Assembly: GCA_003647435.1 (NCBI GenBank)
Contig: QMMV01000008.1
Coordinates: 1-15,968, forward strand
Reading direction: 5' to 3'
Length of the DNA: 15,968 bases
DNA from: Deltaproteobacteria bacterium
GTDB lineage: Bacteria > Desulfobacterota > Desulfobacteria > Desulfobacterales > C00003060
The notes under the pieces were generated by a model. It was not told the DNA's origin. It did not search any database and worked only from the letters and a program-made list of their open reading frames with translations. Shown one piece after another: positions 7,179-13,872 of the stretch. Both the position numbers and the translations under genes were made by a program. How positions within the stretch are numbered: position 1 is the stretch's first letter; each line of letters opens with the position of its first letter.

Positions 7179-8371
7179 TCTCTAGTCTCTTTGGCTCGCA
7201 GGGCTTCAAGCCAGAAATAAAGATAATGAAGATGATTCCCAAAGCGGTAAGCACCTCTTCCACCATCCGGGTCAGGTCGAATGACATCCAATTTCCTCAT
7301 TCGCCTAAGAAAATTATCAAGAACCTTTTTCTCTTCCGCGTTAAGGCGAGCAGGCAAATCAGAACGCTTGAATCGGATGTCGAATGGCATTGTGGCTATT
7401 TTGCGCAATATAGATCGATAACGTTCGCTACGTATTGCTTGATATACTTTAGGTTCCAAGTGTTTTCTCCCTACAATATCTGCAGCCGCGATTACACCAT
7501 TAACAGCATCCTTCTCATCTATCTTATCGTCCTTATCTACCTTAAAGGTGGCATCCCCGATTTCATGAGCTAAAACTGGTAATCCCCCAGCAAACCTAGA
7601 AAGAAGAGAAAGGGCCTCTTGTTTCACGGAAACTCCCACTTGTGAAAAAGCCCTTTGGAAGAATTCCTCGGTTTCACCTTTTGACCATGTCTGTATTTCG
7701 ACAACATCAAAAACCCTGGCCAATGACGGTTGAAGCGAAACCAAAGATTGCCGTCGTTCCTCAAGTCCGACGAGTAAAAGAAACAGAGGTAAAGGTTGCC
7801 GCGCAGTAGCAATTTCGTCCACAAGACTCTTGAGCCAGTTTGCGAATTCTATCGAAGAGGCCAGTCCGTTAATGTCATCCAAAACGAGTAGAATAGCCTT
7901 TTTCTGATCGCGTAACTGTTCAATAAGGTTTCTAAGTGCAGGGGCAAAATCGTGAACTATACGACGTAAATCTCTTTCTGGTGCACCAAATTCCACACTG
8001 ATGCCGAAAAGGCCCACTTGCTTAATATGGTTTCCAAAGAACCCTTTCACTTTGTTTTCCCAGCTTTTTCCAATGCTTTCCTTTAGAAGGCGATCGAACA
8101 CCCTCCGGGCCATCTCTTCCAGTGACGAAACACCTCCAAGAAAAGTATGAAGACTTAAAACATCCTGCTCACGTTCGGCAATGAACCGTACGAACGATGC
8201 CAGAGAACTCTTACCTATACCACGTTCACCAGTCAGGAAAGCAACCTGGAGTTTTCCTTTTACAGTTATCGCTGATTTTTGCTTCAATTTCTCGATTTCG
8301 GATAACCGTCCCACAAAGAATTCCACTGGCACAGGTTGGCCTGGTGTGAATGGGCTATAATCTTTAGGCAT
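7175..8371 (-). CDS. AAA/ORC-like P-loop ATPase
   Basis: A 398-residue protein. The FFVGRLSEIEKL segment (18-29) precedes a Walker A motif GERGIGKSS at 48-56. Walker B LLVLDD is at 161-166, and the tail from about 300 on looks like a winged-helix region (RFKRSDLPARLNAEEKKVLDNF). This is the layout of AAA_16/ORC-like ATPases found in many defence and mobile loci. The ATG at 8371 has AGGAG seven bases upstream. The stop overlaps the methylase start (ATGA), so the two are probably co-translated and may work together, for example as DNA-binding ATPase and modification enzyme; this is inference. The gene is AT-richer than its neighbours by eye and carries no palindromes, so it may be a later addition. 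The partner and substrate are unknown. Confidence 0.85.
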   Translation of the reverse strand: MPKDYSPFTPGQPVPVEFFVGRLSEIEKLKQKSAITVKGKLQVAFLTGERGIGKSSLASFVRFIAEREQDVLSLHTFLGGVSSLEEMARRVFDRLLKESIGKSWENKVKGFFGNHIKQVGLFGISVEFGAPERDLRRIVHDFAPALRNLIEQLRDQKKAILLVLDDINGLASSIEFANWLKSLVDEIATARQPLPLFLLLVGLEERRQSLVSLQPSLARVFDVVEIQTWSKGETEEFFQRAFSQVGVSVKQEALSLLSRFAGGLPVLAHEIGDATFKVDKDDKIDEKDAVNGVIAAADIVGRKHLEPKVYQAIRSERYRSILRKIATMPFDIRFKRSDLPARLNAEEKKVLDNFLRRMRKLDVIRPDPDGGRGAYRFGNHLHYLYFWLEALRAKETRE

Positions 8372-8415
8372 TTCTTTGCTCCTTGTTTTATATCATTTCT
8401 TGCCTTTTCAATCGG

Positions 8416-8577
8416 CTACGCGGTGATCTCGCAATACCTCTTCACCACGGTTACGCGTTTTGCGTAGTCGAGCTTTGCCGCCGGATCGTGAATACGCACA
8501 GACTTCTCCCGAGATGCTTCGACGCTAATTGCCTGAATCGGCACGTAGTCTTCTATCAATCGACGGTAGTCAGACAT
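8416..8577 (-). pseudogene. Chimeric remnant: methylase N-terminus joined to helicase C-terminus
   Basis: A 53-codon frame beginning with ATG inside the end of the macrodomain gene (ATGTCTGA overlap of 8 bases). Residues 1-28 (YRRLIEDYVPIQAISVEASR, EKSVR) closely match residues 1-28 of the DUF1156 methylase. Residues 28-53 (RIHDPAAKLDYAKR, then YCEITA and stop) match the end of the SNF2 helicase, which reads VRIHDPAAKLDHAKR. Both parents share the dipeptide VR at the joint. It looks like a deletion scar between two related defence clusters, not a working gene. Its sequence differs from both local parents, so it derives from diverged copies. It could still be translated because it is coupled to the macrodomain stop. 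Confidence 0.82.
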
Positions 8578-9769
8578 GAAGGACTTCCTCTTCGGTGATC
8601 GGCAAATCGGTGCTTGCCTTGGCTGTGATCCAACTCAACATGTTCAGATTACGCACTGTCAAAGCCACTTCCTTTTCGTTCAACGGCGGCCGTCGCTTCT
8701 GCTTCCACTTCATGACCGTATCGAGCACATCTTTCTCCGTAGGTGATGCTTCAGGATGGCCTTTCTGCCCGCGCGCAGCGCGGAGGCGGGTCCACTCCTG
8801 GGCTGCAAAATGAACCGTAGCAGCCACCTCGGCCTGTTTGGTCTTCATCCGCATAAAAAGGTCTGTAATCTTATCGATGATGGATTCCCATTCCCGAAGA
8901 TGGTCAGCATAGGCCCGCTTGGCGTCATTGAATGTTTGCCCAACACGAATGACAAACATCCGACCTAACCGTTCTTCGCGAATCAGCCCATTGTTGACCA
9001 GGACTGTGATCCGTTCCTTCAGGGCCGGCGCGTAGGGACCGTAGCTGCCTCGTTGATATTTCAGACCGGTGGGAATTCCGGACTCGGTTGCAAAGTAGGC
9101 GATCTTTTGAAAGGTGGTACGTCCGACCGGCCAGTGGAAAGGTTCCTCCTCTACTCTTCTAAGAATCTCCACGACAGCGATCCATGCCGGGCTGATCCGT
9201 TCGGGGGCAGGGCTTGCATTGGCTGCATCCCTGCCTGTGCGTTGCACCTGCCCGCGCGCTGCGCGCAGGCGGGCGCAGACAGGCTGCATCCTGTCCAGAA
9301 AAGACACTCTCAGTTCTTCGTGGGGCGTGCCAAAGGGCGCAAAAAGCTCAACAGGGATGTCCAATGTTTTAAGATGCCTGTATAGGGTCGGCCCAACCAC
9401 CCGCCATTCAAGCTGACCATGACCACACCCGAGGGGTGGCACAGCCAGGGAGGTGATGCCCCATTCCTTATAGTGCTGCCGGAGGTAGCGCAAGCCCTCC
9501 ACGATGTCCTGGAGACGGGAAACAGAACGCCAATGGTCTTTGGTCGGGAAGTTGAGAATCCAGGGTGGGAACATGCGTTTAAACAGGTATGGCCGCCCCA
9601 AACGGACCTGTTTGGCCTCACAACGCTTCACGTAATCCTCAAACATGTCGGGGAACCGCTTCTTGAACTCAAGCGCAATCCCTTTGCCCATTATTCCGAC
9701 GCAGTTTACCGTATTGACCAGCGTCTGCGCCTTGGATTCAAACATATCACCCATAATTACATTCACCAT
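8570..9769 (-). CDS. DarG-like macrodomain protein (ADP-ribosyl hydrolase) with C-terminal antitoxin-like domain
   Basis: A 399-residue protein. Residues 1-155 are a macrodomain: LVNTVNCVGIMGKGIALEFK (17-36), then ILNFPTKDHW (71-80), in which Lys77 aligns with the catalytic lysine of DarG/TARG1-type hydrolases, and VPPLGCGHGQLEW. This class removes ADP-ribose from DNA bases. The C-terminal half has TFQKIAYFATESGIPTGLKY then RGSYGPYAPAL, an arrangement seen in DarG C-terminal or SocA-like antitoxin domains. DarG normally neutralises the DNA ADP-ribosyltransferase DarT, but no DarT is encoded on either side: the helicase ends 14 bases upstream. The ATG at 9769 has GGAGAG just ahead. A nested palindrome (about 163-180) falls in the linker between the domains; another lies at about 327-335. 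Confidence 0.87.
   Translation of the reverse strand: MVNVIMGDMFESKAQTLVNTVNCVGIMGKGIALEFKKRFPDMFEDYVKRCEAKQVRLGRPYLFKRMFPPWILNFPTKDHWRSVSRLQDIVEGLRYLRQHYKEWGITSLAVPPLGCGHGQLEWRVVGPTLYRHLKTLDIPVELFAPFGTPHEELRVSFLDRMQPVCARLRAARGQVQRTGRDAANASPAPERISPAWIAVVEILRRVEEEPFHWPVGRTTFQKIAYFATESGIPTGLKYQRGSYGPYAPALKERITVLVNNGLIREERLGRMFVIRVGQTFNDAKRAYADHLREWESIIDKITDLFMRMKTKQAEVAATVHFAAQEWTRLRAARGQKGHPEASPTEKDVLDTVMKWKQKRRPPLNEKEVALTVRNLNMLSWITAKASTDLPITEEEVLHV
8764..8790 (-). repeat. Family C palindrome in macrodomain gene
   Basis: A 27-bp diverged copy containing CCCGCGCGCAGCGCG and ending GGCGGG. It is read as TRLRAARGQK in the C-terminal half of the macrodomain protein. Confidence 0.65.
9230..9283 (-). 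repeat. Nested palindrome: family C inserted in family A, in macrodomain gene
   Basis: The family-A halves CCTGCCTGTGCGTTGCA (9230-9246) and CGCAGACAGG (9274-9283) would join to a typical 27-bp A element. They are split by a complete 27-bp family-C element (9247-9273). The 54-bp composite is read in frame as the residues around ARLRAARGQVQRTGR. Confidence 0.82.
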
Positions 9770-9783
9770 GACTCTCCATTCGC

Positions 9784-12700
9784 TTATCCCATCTCCTGTG
9801 ATGCAGCGCTCATCACTGCCTCCGCCGGAATCTCGTAGAACCGCGCGGCCACAATCTCACGTTTCGCGTGGTCGAGCTTTGCTGCTGGATCGTGAATGCG
9901 CACAAGCTCCGGTGAATCGCCCAAGGGGTCCCACACCACGTAGAGCCAGTATGTTTCAGCGAGTTGCTGGGCCTTGTACCATTCATTTATGGTAAGGCGC
10001 ACGGGTTGGCCGCGCAGACGTCCCTTGACTTCAATCCTCTTGACGAAGACCTCGCCTGTGGCTTCGTCTGCGACTCTGTGGGCACGGATATCAAAACCGA
10101 GCTTCAGGTGCCCGACCCGCTCGATGCGACCTTCGGGAAAGCCCTCTTCGATAAGCGAGGCGACGGTCATGTCCTCCGCGGCGATCTCGCTTTGCCGGCG
10201 CACGTTGGGATCGAGCAGGGGGTCAGCCTTCCAGGCTGACAAGTCTTCTCCAGATAGGCTGGAAGCCTGTTCCACTGTAAGAACTATGGCCGTGGCAACA
10301 TGCCGAACCGGGCCAGTTCGCGCAATTCCAAGCCGCTTCAATCCATCCAGACGCTCAGCTCGGGCACGCTGCAGTTCATCTACATGTTTCCTGGCTTCAT
10401 CGGCTGTGAGCTTGTACTCGGGCTTGGTGGTCAGCTCGGCCGCAAGAAGCATGGCTCTTTCCTGAGCGCGCTTGATCCGGACCTCAAATGACCTCTCCAG
10501 ATACTCACGGCATACCTTGGCGAAATGCTGGCGTTCCTCTTGGCTGCGGGCACGGCATTCCAACTGGTACGTGCTCTTGAGGAAGTCCGAGGCCTGCCTG
10601 TGCGATGCACGCAGACAGGCAGCCTGTGTAGACACCGGTTCAACGGTTTCAGGGGGGCTGGGATGCGGCGGGAGGTTCAAAAGAATATCACTTGGGACAA
10701 CTTCAAAACGGCCGCCCCCTGCCTGCGCCGCGTTCCTCGGCGCGGCAGGCAGGTCTTCACGAACGGCTACAAGTTCGCCGTGCAACGGAACGTCATTCCC
10801 CTTTGTATCCTTGCCCCGAATCGAAATCTCAAAGAAATAAAGGCGATACGGTTCCCTACACAGGGGATCGACGTAGAAGCCAATCCCTCCGGCGAGAAGC
10901 GCAAGCCGGTCATTGAGCTCCTCGTCCACGGCTGCATAAAGCGGATGTCCTGGCCCCATGAGGACGGCATCGAGATGTGCGTCCTGCTCGAGATGGTGCT
11001 TGTGGAATGTGATCTTGCGGTATGACGAATCGGCCTTGCCCAGTCGGCGGACCGATTGCAGCCGTTCTGAACGCAAATCAGCCAAAACGTGCTCGATCCG
11101 CCAGAGGCCGTCCGCCCTTGGCTCGACGCGCAGGCCGACCTGCCGGGCGGCCGCGACAAATTGCGCCTCGACATACCGAGGCATAAGCCGTTTTTCCTCG
11201 ACCTCCAGATTGCGGCGCTGAAAGGTGCTGAAGTCCACGTGGCTTCGTGCAAGGGCGATACCCGTGGCGTCCTCGTATGCCTGAAGCCTGGCAGGATCGA
11301 TGCGGTCGATCTGGTCAAGGTATTCATCAAGCCGCCTGGGATCATAGGCCGCATCGCGAAGCATATCCGGAAGATTGACGTCGTTGAGTGATAACACTTC
11401 GCCGATCACATCGAAGACACGTCCTTCCAGGGCTTCATTCATCTGATCCAGCTTCTCAAGTAAGCGGTGGAGAATTCGCCCCTCGACAATTGGCTGACCG
11501 TCCTCGGAATCGGTTGCCACGAAGTTAAAGGCGTAGACATCTCGGTCCTGGCCGATCCGGTGGATACGCCCCAGGCGCTGTTCCAGACGAGTCGGGTTCC
11601 AGGGCATGTCATAATTGATCATCAGGTGACAGAACTGCAGGTTGATTCCCTCGCCCGCGGCCTCCGTCGCCACGCATACTTGCGCGCTGGTACGGAAAAG
11701 CTCTTGTGCCCGCTTGCGCTGATGAGGATTCATGCCGCCATGGATTTCGCATGTGCTGTATCCCCATCTTTGCAGATGCTCATGGACATAACCCAGGGTG
11801 TCCCGGTGTTCCGTAAAAAGGAGCAACTTGCCGCGTCCGCCTGCCTGTGCGTTGCACGCAGACAGGTCCTTTAATTCAAGGAACTGCGCCTCCCTGCCTG
11901 CCGCGTCGCCCGCGGCGCAGGCAGGGCCGAGGCACTTTTTCAGTGCACCCAGCTTGGAGTCATTTGCGTTCTCCCGGACTTTGTGCGCTTGCTCAACGAG
12001 TTCCTTAAGCGCTGCAATCTCCGCCCGCAGTTGTTCGAGCTCGAGGGCAGCAGTGTATTCGTCCACGAGCTGGTCACGGCTCGTCTCATCCAGGTCATCT
12101 TCTTCCTGCTCTGCATCCGGAAGACGCCCTTGCAGCGCGGCGAGCCGTCTGGCGCGTTGTTCGGGCGAAAGGCCTTCCAGCTCTTCCAAGAAGTCTTGCT
12201 GTTTCTTTTGCCGGCGCTTGAGAGACTCGTGGATGGCGCAAGTGGAGCTGACCAAGCGTCTCTGGAGGACCGTTCTTGTCAGGGCGGCAGAAGACCGTCG
12301 CTGCCCTGTCCCTGCCTGCGCCGTGCCGGAGCCCGGCGCGGCAGGCAGGTGCTGCGGAATGAATTCGTTGATGTAAGCCGTGACAGCCTTGTAAAGGGCG
12401 TACTCCTCGCTATTGAGGCAGAAGGTGACCGTCTTGGTGTGACGGTCCGGGAAGAGCCGTTTCCCATTGAGGTCCTTCAAATCCTCCTTCAGGCGACGCA
12501 ATGACCAGGGGGAATCCTTTCCGAGCCGAAAAACGTCCTTGCGTATAGCCGCTGCCTGCTTCCCCAATCGGTGGGGCTCTGGAAAGAGGTCCGGATCAAT
12601 CAGTCGAAGGAAATGTGCGAACTTGTCTTCATCGCCGTGATGAGGAGTAGCTGTCAAGAGCAGGACGTGATCGGCCTGAGAGGTAAGCCGTGAAGCGAGA

Positions 12701-13512
12701 TCGTACCGCTTTGTTGTCGCGACCTTGGGTTCCCGGCCTTGTCCTCCCGATGCCGTGCGCGCAGAACACTTGTGTGCTTCATCGATAACCACAAGGTCCC
12801 AGCGTTGTTGCCAGACACGCTCACGCACATCTTCCTGCTTGGCATAGTCGATGGAAGAGATGATCTGAGAGGACCGCTGCCACGGGTTCGTCAGTTGCTG
12901 CTGGTCAACGGCCGAGAAGATGATGTCGAAAGGTTCCCCAAACCAACGGAGCATCTCATCCTGCCACTGAATCGTTAACGGCGCAGGGCAAAGGATGAGA
13001 ACGCGTTCAATCGCTTCCCGCAGCTTTAGCTCTTTTACGAGGAGCCCTGCCATGATGGTTTTGCCCGCCCCCGGATCGTCCGCCAGAAGAAAGCGCAACC
13101 GGGGCTGGGGAAGCATCGCTTGATAAACGGCTTCGATCTGGTGCGGCAGAGTACGGATACCCGAAAGACTCACCGCGAACTGGCGGTCGTGTGCATACGC
13201 GAGGCGAATACGGGAAGATTCAACCAGGAGACGAAGCTTATCAGCATCCACAGGCTTGGCTGATTCGGAGACCTCTTGGTCGGCCCCAAGAATTGTTGCG
13301 GCCTCAGCAGCAGAGATCACAGCCTCTTCCAACGAACCGCCAGGAAGGCGAACACGACACTCGTATCCCGTTGAAGCATCTGACCTGCCTGCCGCGTCCC
13401 CGGCGCAGGTAGGCCCCAAGGGCCTCGCATCCTCCAGGACAACCGGGACATCGAAATGTCCTGGTAAGGATATTCGCTGTCCAAAATGAGCTGCCAGAGG
13501 GTTGCTATTCAT
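9784..13512 (-). CDS. DrmD-like SNF2-family helicase with C-terminal DUF3883 domain
   Basis: A 1242-residue protein. SNF2 motor motifs are in order: ADDPGAGKTIMAG with the P-loop at 147-152, VVIDEAHKC with DEAH at 244-247, LLLTATPHHGDEDKF, then the second lobe LLLFTEHRDT, IHGGMNPHQR and QRLGRIHRIGQDRD from about 645. The C-terminus holds a DUF3883-like segment, VKRIEVKGR, with Glu-Val-Lys at about 1161-1163, followed by LTINEWYKAQQL. This architecture matches DrmD of class 1 DISARM and related anti-phage helicases, which move along foreign DNA. The ATG overlaps the HTH gene stop by eight bases (ATGAATAG). Seven palindromes sit in the coding region, at about residues 34-43, 388-401, 530-540, 549-558, 921-932, 965-974 and 1080-1097, all outside the helicase motifs. 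Family assignment is strong; system membership is inferred from context. Confidence 0.92.
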   Translation of the reverse strand: MNSNPLAAHFGQRISLPGHFDVPVVLEDARPLGPTCAGDAAGRSDASTGYECRVRLPGGSLEEAVISAAEAATILGADQEVSESAKPVDADKLRLLVESSRIRLAYAHDRQFAVSLSGIRTLPHQIEAVYQAMLPQPRLRFLLADDPGAGKTIMAGLLVKELKLREAIERVLILCPAPLTIQWQDEMLRWFGEPFDIIFSAVDQQQLTNPWQRSSQIISSIDYAKQEDVRERVWQQRWDLVVIDEAHKCSARTASGGQGREPKVATTKRYDLASRLTSQADHVLLLTATPHHGDEDKFAHFLRLIDPDLFPEPHRLGKQAAAIRKDVFRLGKDSPWSLRRLKEDLKDLNGKRLFPDRHTKTVTFCLNSEEYALYKAVTAYINEFIPQHLPAAPGSGTAQAGTGQRRSSAALTRTVLQRRLVSSTCAIHESLKRRQKKQQDFLEELEGLSPEQRARRLAALQGRLPDAEQEEDDLDETSRDQLVDEYTAALELEQLRAEIAALKELVEQAHKVRENANDSKLGALKKCLGPACAAGDAAGREAQFLELKDLSACNAQAGGRGKLLLFTEHRDTLGYVHEHLQRWGYSTCEIHGGMNPHQRKRAQELFRTSAQVCVATEAAGEGINLQFCHLMINYDMPWNPTRLEQRLGRIHRIGQDRDVYAFNFVATDSEDGQPIVEGRILHRLLEKLDQMNEALEGRVFDVIGEVLSLNDVNLPDMLRDAAYDPRRLDEYLDQIDRIDPARLQAYEDATGIALARSHVDFSTFQRRNLEVEEKRLMPRYVEAQFVAAARQVGLRVEPRADGLWRIEHVLADLRSERLQSVRRLGKADSSYRKITFHKHHLEQDAHLDAVLMGPGHPLYAAVDEELNDRLALLAGGIGFYVDPLCREPYRLYFFEISIRGKDTKGNDVPLHGELVAVREDLPAAPRNAAQAGGGRFEVVPSDILLNLPPHPSPPETVEPVSTQAACLRASHRQASDFLKSTYQLECRARSQEERQHFAKVCREYLERSFEVRIKRAQERAMLLAAELTTKPEYKLTADEARKHVDELQRARAERLDGLKRLGIARTGPVRHVATAIVLTVEQASSLSGEDLSAWKADPLLDPNVRRQSEIAAEDMTVASLIEEGFPEGRIERVGHLKLGFDIRAHRVADEATGEVFVKRIEVKGRLRGQPVRLTINEWYKAQQLAETYWLYVVWDPLGDSPELVRIHDPAAKLDHAKREIVAARFYEIPAEAVMSAASQEMG
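10222..10275 (-). repeat. Pair of family D-type hairpins in helicase gene
   Basis: The first hairpin is GTCAGCCT-TCC-AGGCTGAC (10222-10240). The second has AGGCT-GGA-AGCCT at 10256-10268, followed by GTTCCAC. Together they are read as VEQASSLSGEDLSAWKAD near residue 1085 of the helicase. Confidence 0.68.
10593..10619 (-). repeat. Family A palindrome in helicase gene
   Basis: A 27-bp element CCTGCCTGTGCGATGC...CGCAGACAGG. It is read as ACLRASHRQA at about residues 965-974. Confidence 0.8.
10718..10753 (-). repeat. Family B palindrome in helicase gene
   Basis: A 36-bp element, nearly identical to the copy at 6954-6989 (the loop differs by about two bases), but read in a different frame: DLPAAPRNAAQAGG at about residues 920-932. 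Confidence 0.8.
11840..11866 (-). repeat. Family A palindrome in helicase gene
   Basis: A 27-bp element identical in sequence to the family-A copy at 434-460. Here it is read in another frame, as DLSACNAQAGG. Confidence 0.8.
11893..11925 (-). repeat. Family B palindrome in helicase gene, opposite orientation
   Basis: A 33-bp element with the short arm CCTGCCTGCCGCG on the left and the long arm CGCGGCGCAGGCAGG on the right. It is therefore inverted relative to most B copies. It is read as PACAAGDAAGRE and lies 26 bases from the family-A copy at 11840. Confidence 0.78.
12311..12349 (-). repeat. Family B palindrome in helicase gene
   Basis: A 39-bp element with arms CCTGCCTGCGCCG and GGCGCGGCAGGCAGG. 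It is read as LPAAPGSGTAQAG at about residues 389-401, between the two helicase lobes. Confidence 0.78.
13384..13413 (-). repeat. Family B palindrome in helicase gene, opposite orientation
   Basis: A 30-bp diverged copy (CCTGCCTGCCGCG...CGGCGCAGGTAGG). It is read as PTCAGDAAGR near residue 34, ahead of the motor domain. Confidence 0.7.
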
Positions 13513-13783
13513 TCTTCGCCTTCTTGTCGGAGCGGCTCCTGGACCGTGATCGATTTTTCCCAGCTCTTAAAGGCGCATGTTTACGCTTAGGATTTGATGC
13601 TGTCTCTTGATGGATGTCTTGACGAACCCACTCGTCTATTTCGGAGAGCTTGAAACGAAAGAGGCGTCCCACGCGGTGAGCGGGAAGCCCCTTTTCATCA
13701 ATCCACCGATAGACTGAATCCTTGGCCACCCCAAGGTGGGCAGCTACATCTTGGACACTAACCCAGCGTTCCTCACCGGCCAT
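13505..13783 (-). CDS. Excisionase/MerR-like helix-turn-helix DNA-binding protein
   Basis: A 92-residue protein. The N-terminal half is a winged HTH of the excisionase type: WVSVQDVAAHLGVAKDSVYR (7-26), then WIDEKGLPAHRVGRLFRFKL and the closing SEIDEWVRQ. This is the common HTH_17 pattern. The C-terminal 35 residues are very basic (RAGKNRSRSRSRSDKKAK), an unusual Arg-Ser-rich tail that could add non-specific DNA or RNA binding. Its stop overlaps the helicase start, so it opens the operon and likely regulates it. A perfect 15-bp palindrome 18 bases upstream of its start is a candidate binding site. A role as phage-type excisionase is less likely, as no integrase is nearby. Confidence 0.85.
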   Translation of the reverse strand: MAGEERWVSVQDVAAHLGVAKDSVYRWIDEKGLPAHRVGRLFRFKLSEIDEWVRQDIHQETASNPKRKHAPLRAGKNRSRSRSRSDKKAKNE

Positions 13784-13801
13784 CTCTTGCCTCGTCGTCT
13801 C

Positions 13802-13816
13802 GTATCTATGAGATAC
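13802..13816. promoter_or_regulatory. Candidate operator palindrome
   Basis: GTATCT-ATG-AGATAC is a perfect 6-bp inverted repeat with a 3-base spacer. It lies in the predicted leader between the promoter and the HTH gene start. Binding there could block transcription; that the HTH protein itself binds is inference. Confidence 0.45.
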
Positions 13817-13843
13817 CTATTGGTGCCAACAAAACCAAATAAA

Positions 13844-13872
13844 AACATATCAAACCGGACCGTTCCTGTCAA
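13844..13872 (-). promoter_or_regulatory. Sigma-70-type promoter for the defence operon
   Basis: A consensus -35 TTGACA (13872-13867), a 17-base spacer and a -10 TATGTT (13849-13844, four of six matches). Transcription would start about 55-60 bases ahead of the HTH gene ATG at 13783. The -35 box overlaps the stop codon of the upstream gene remnant. Confidence 0.55.

Noticed and set aside
8416..8577. Assembly chimera as explanation of the hybrid remnant
   Set aside because: Both halves differ in sequence from the intact local copies, and the frame fits exactly between genes, so a simple misjoin of local sequence is unlikely, though not excluded.
415..13413. The scattered repeats as a CRISPR array or intergenic REP clusters
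   Set aside because: Copies are palindromic, irregularly spaced over 13 kb, of several families and inside genes; there are no regular spacers and no cas genes.
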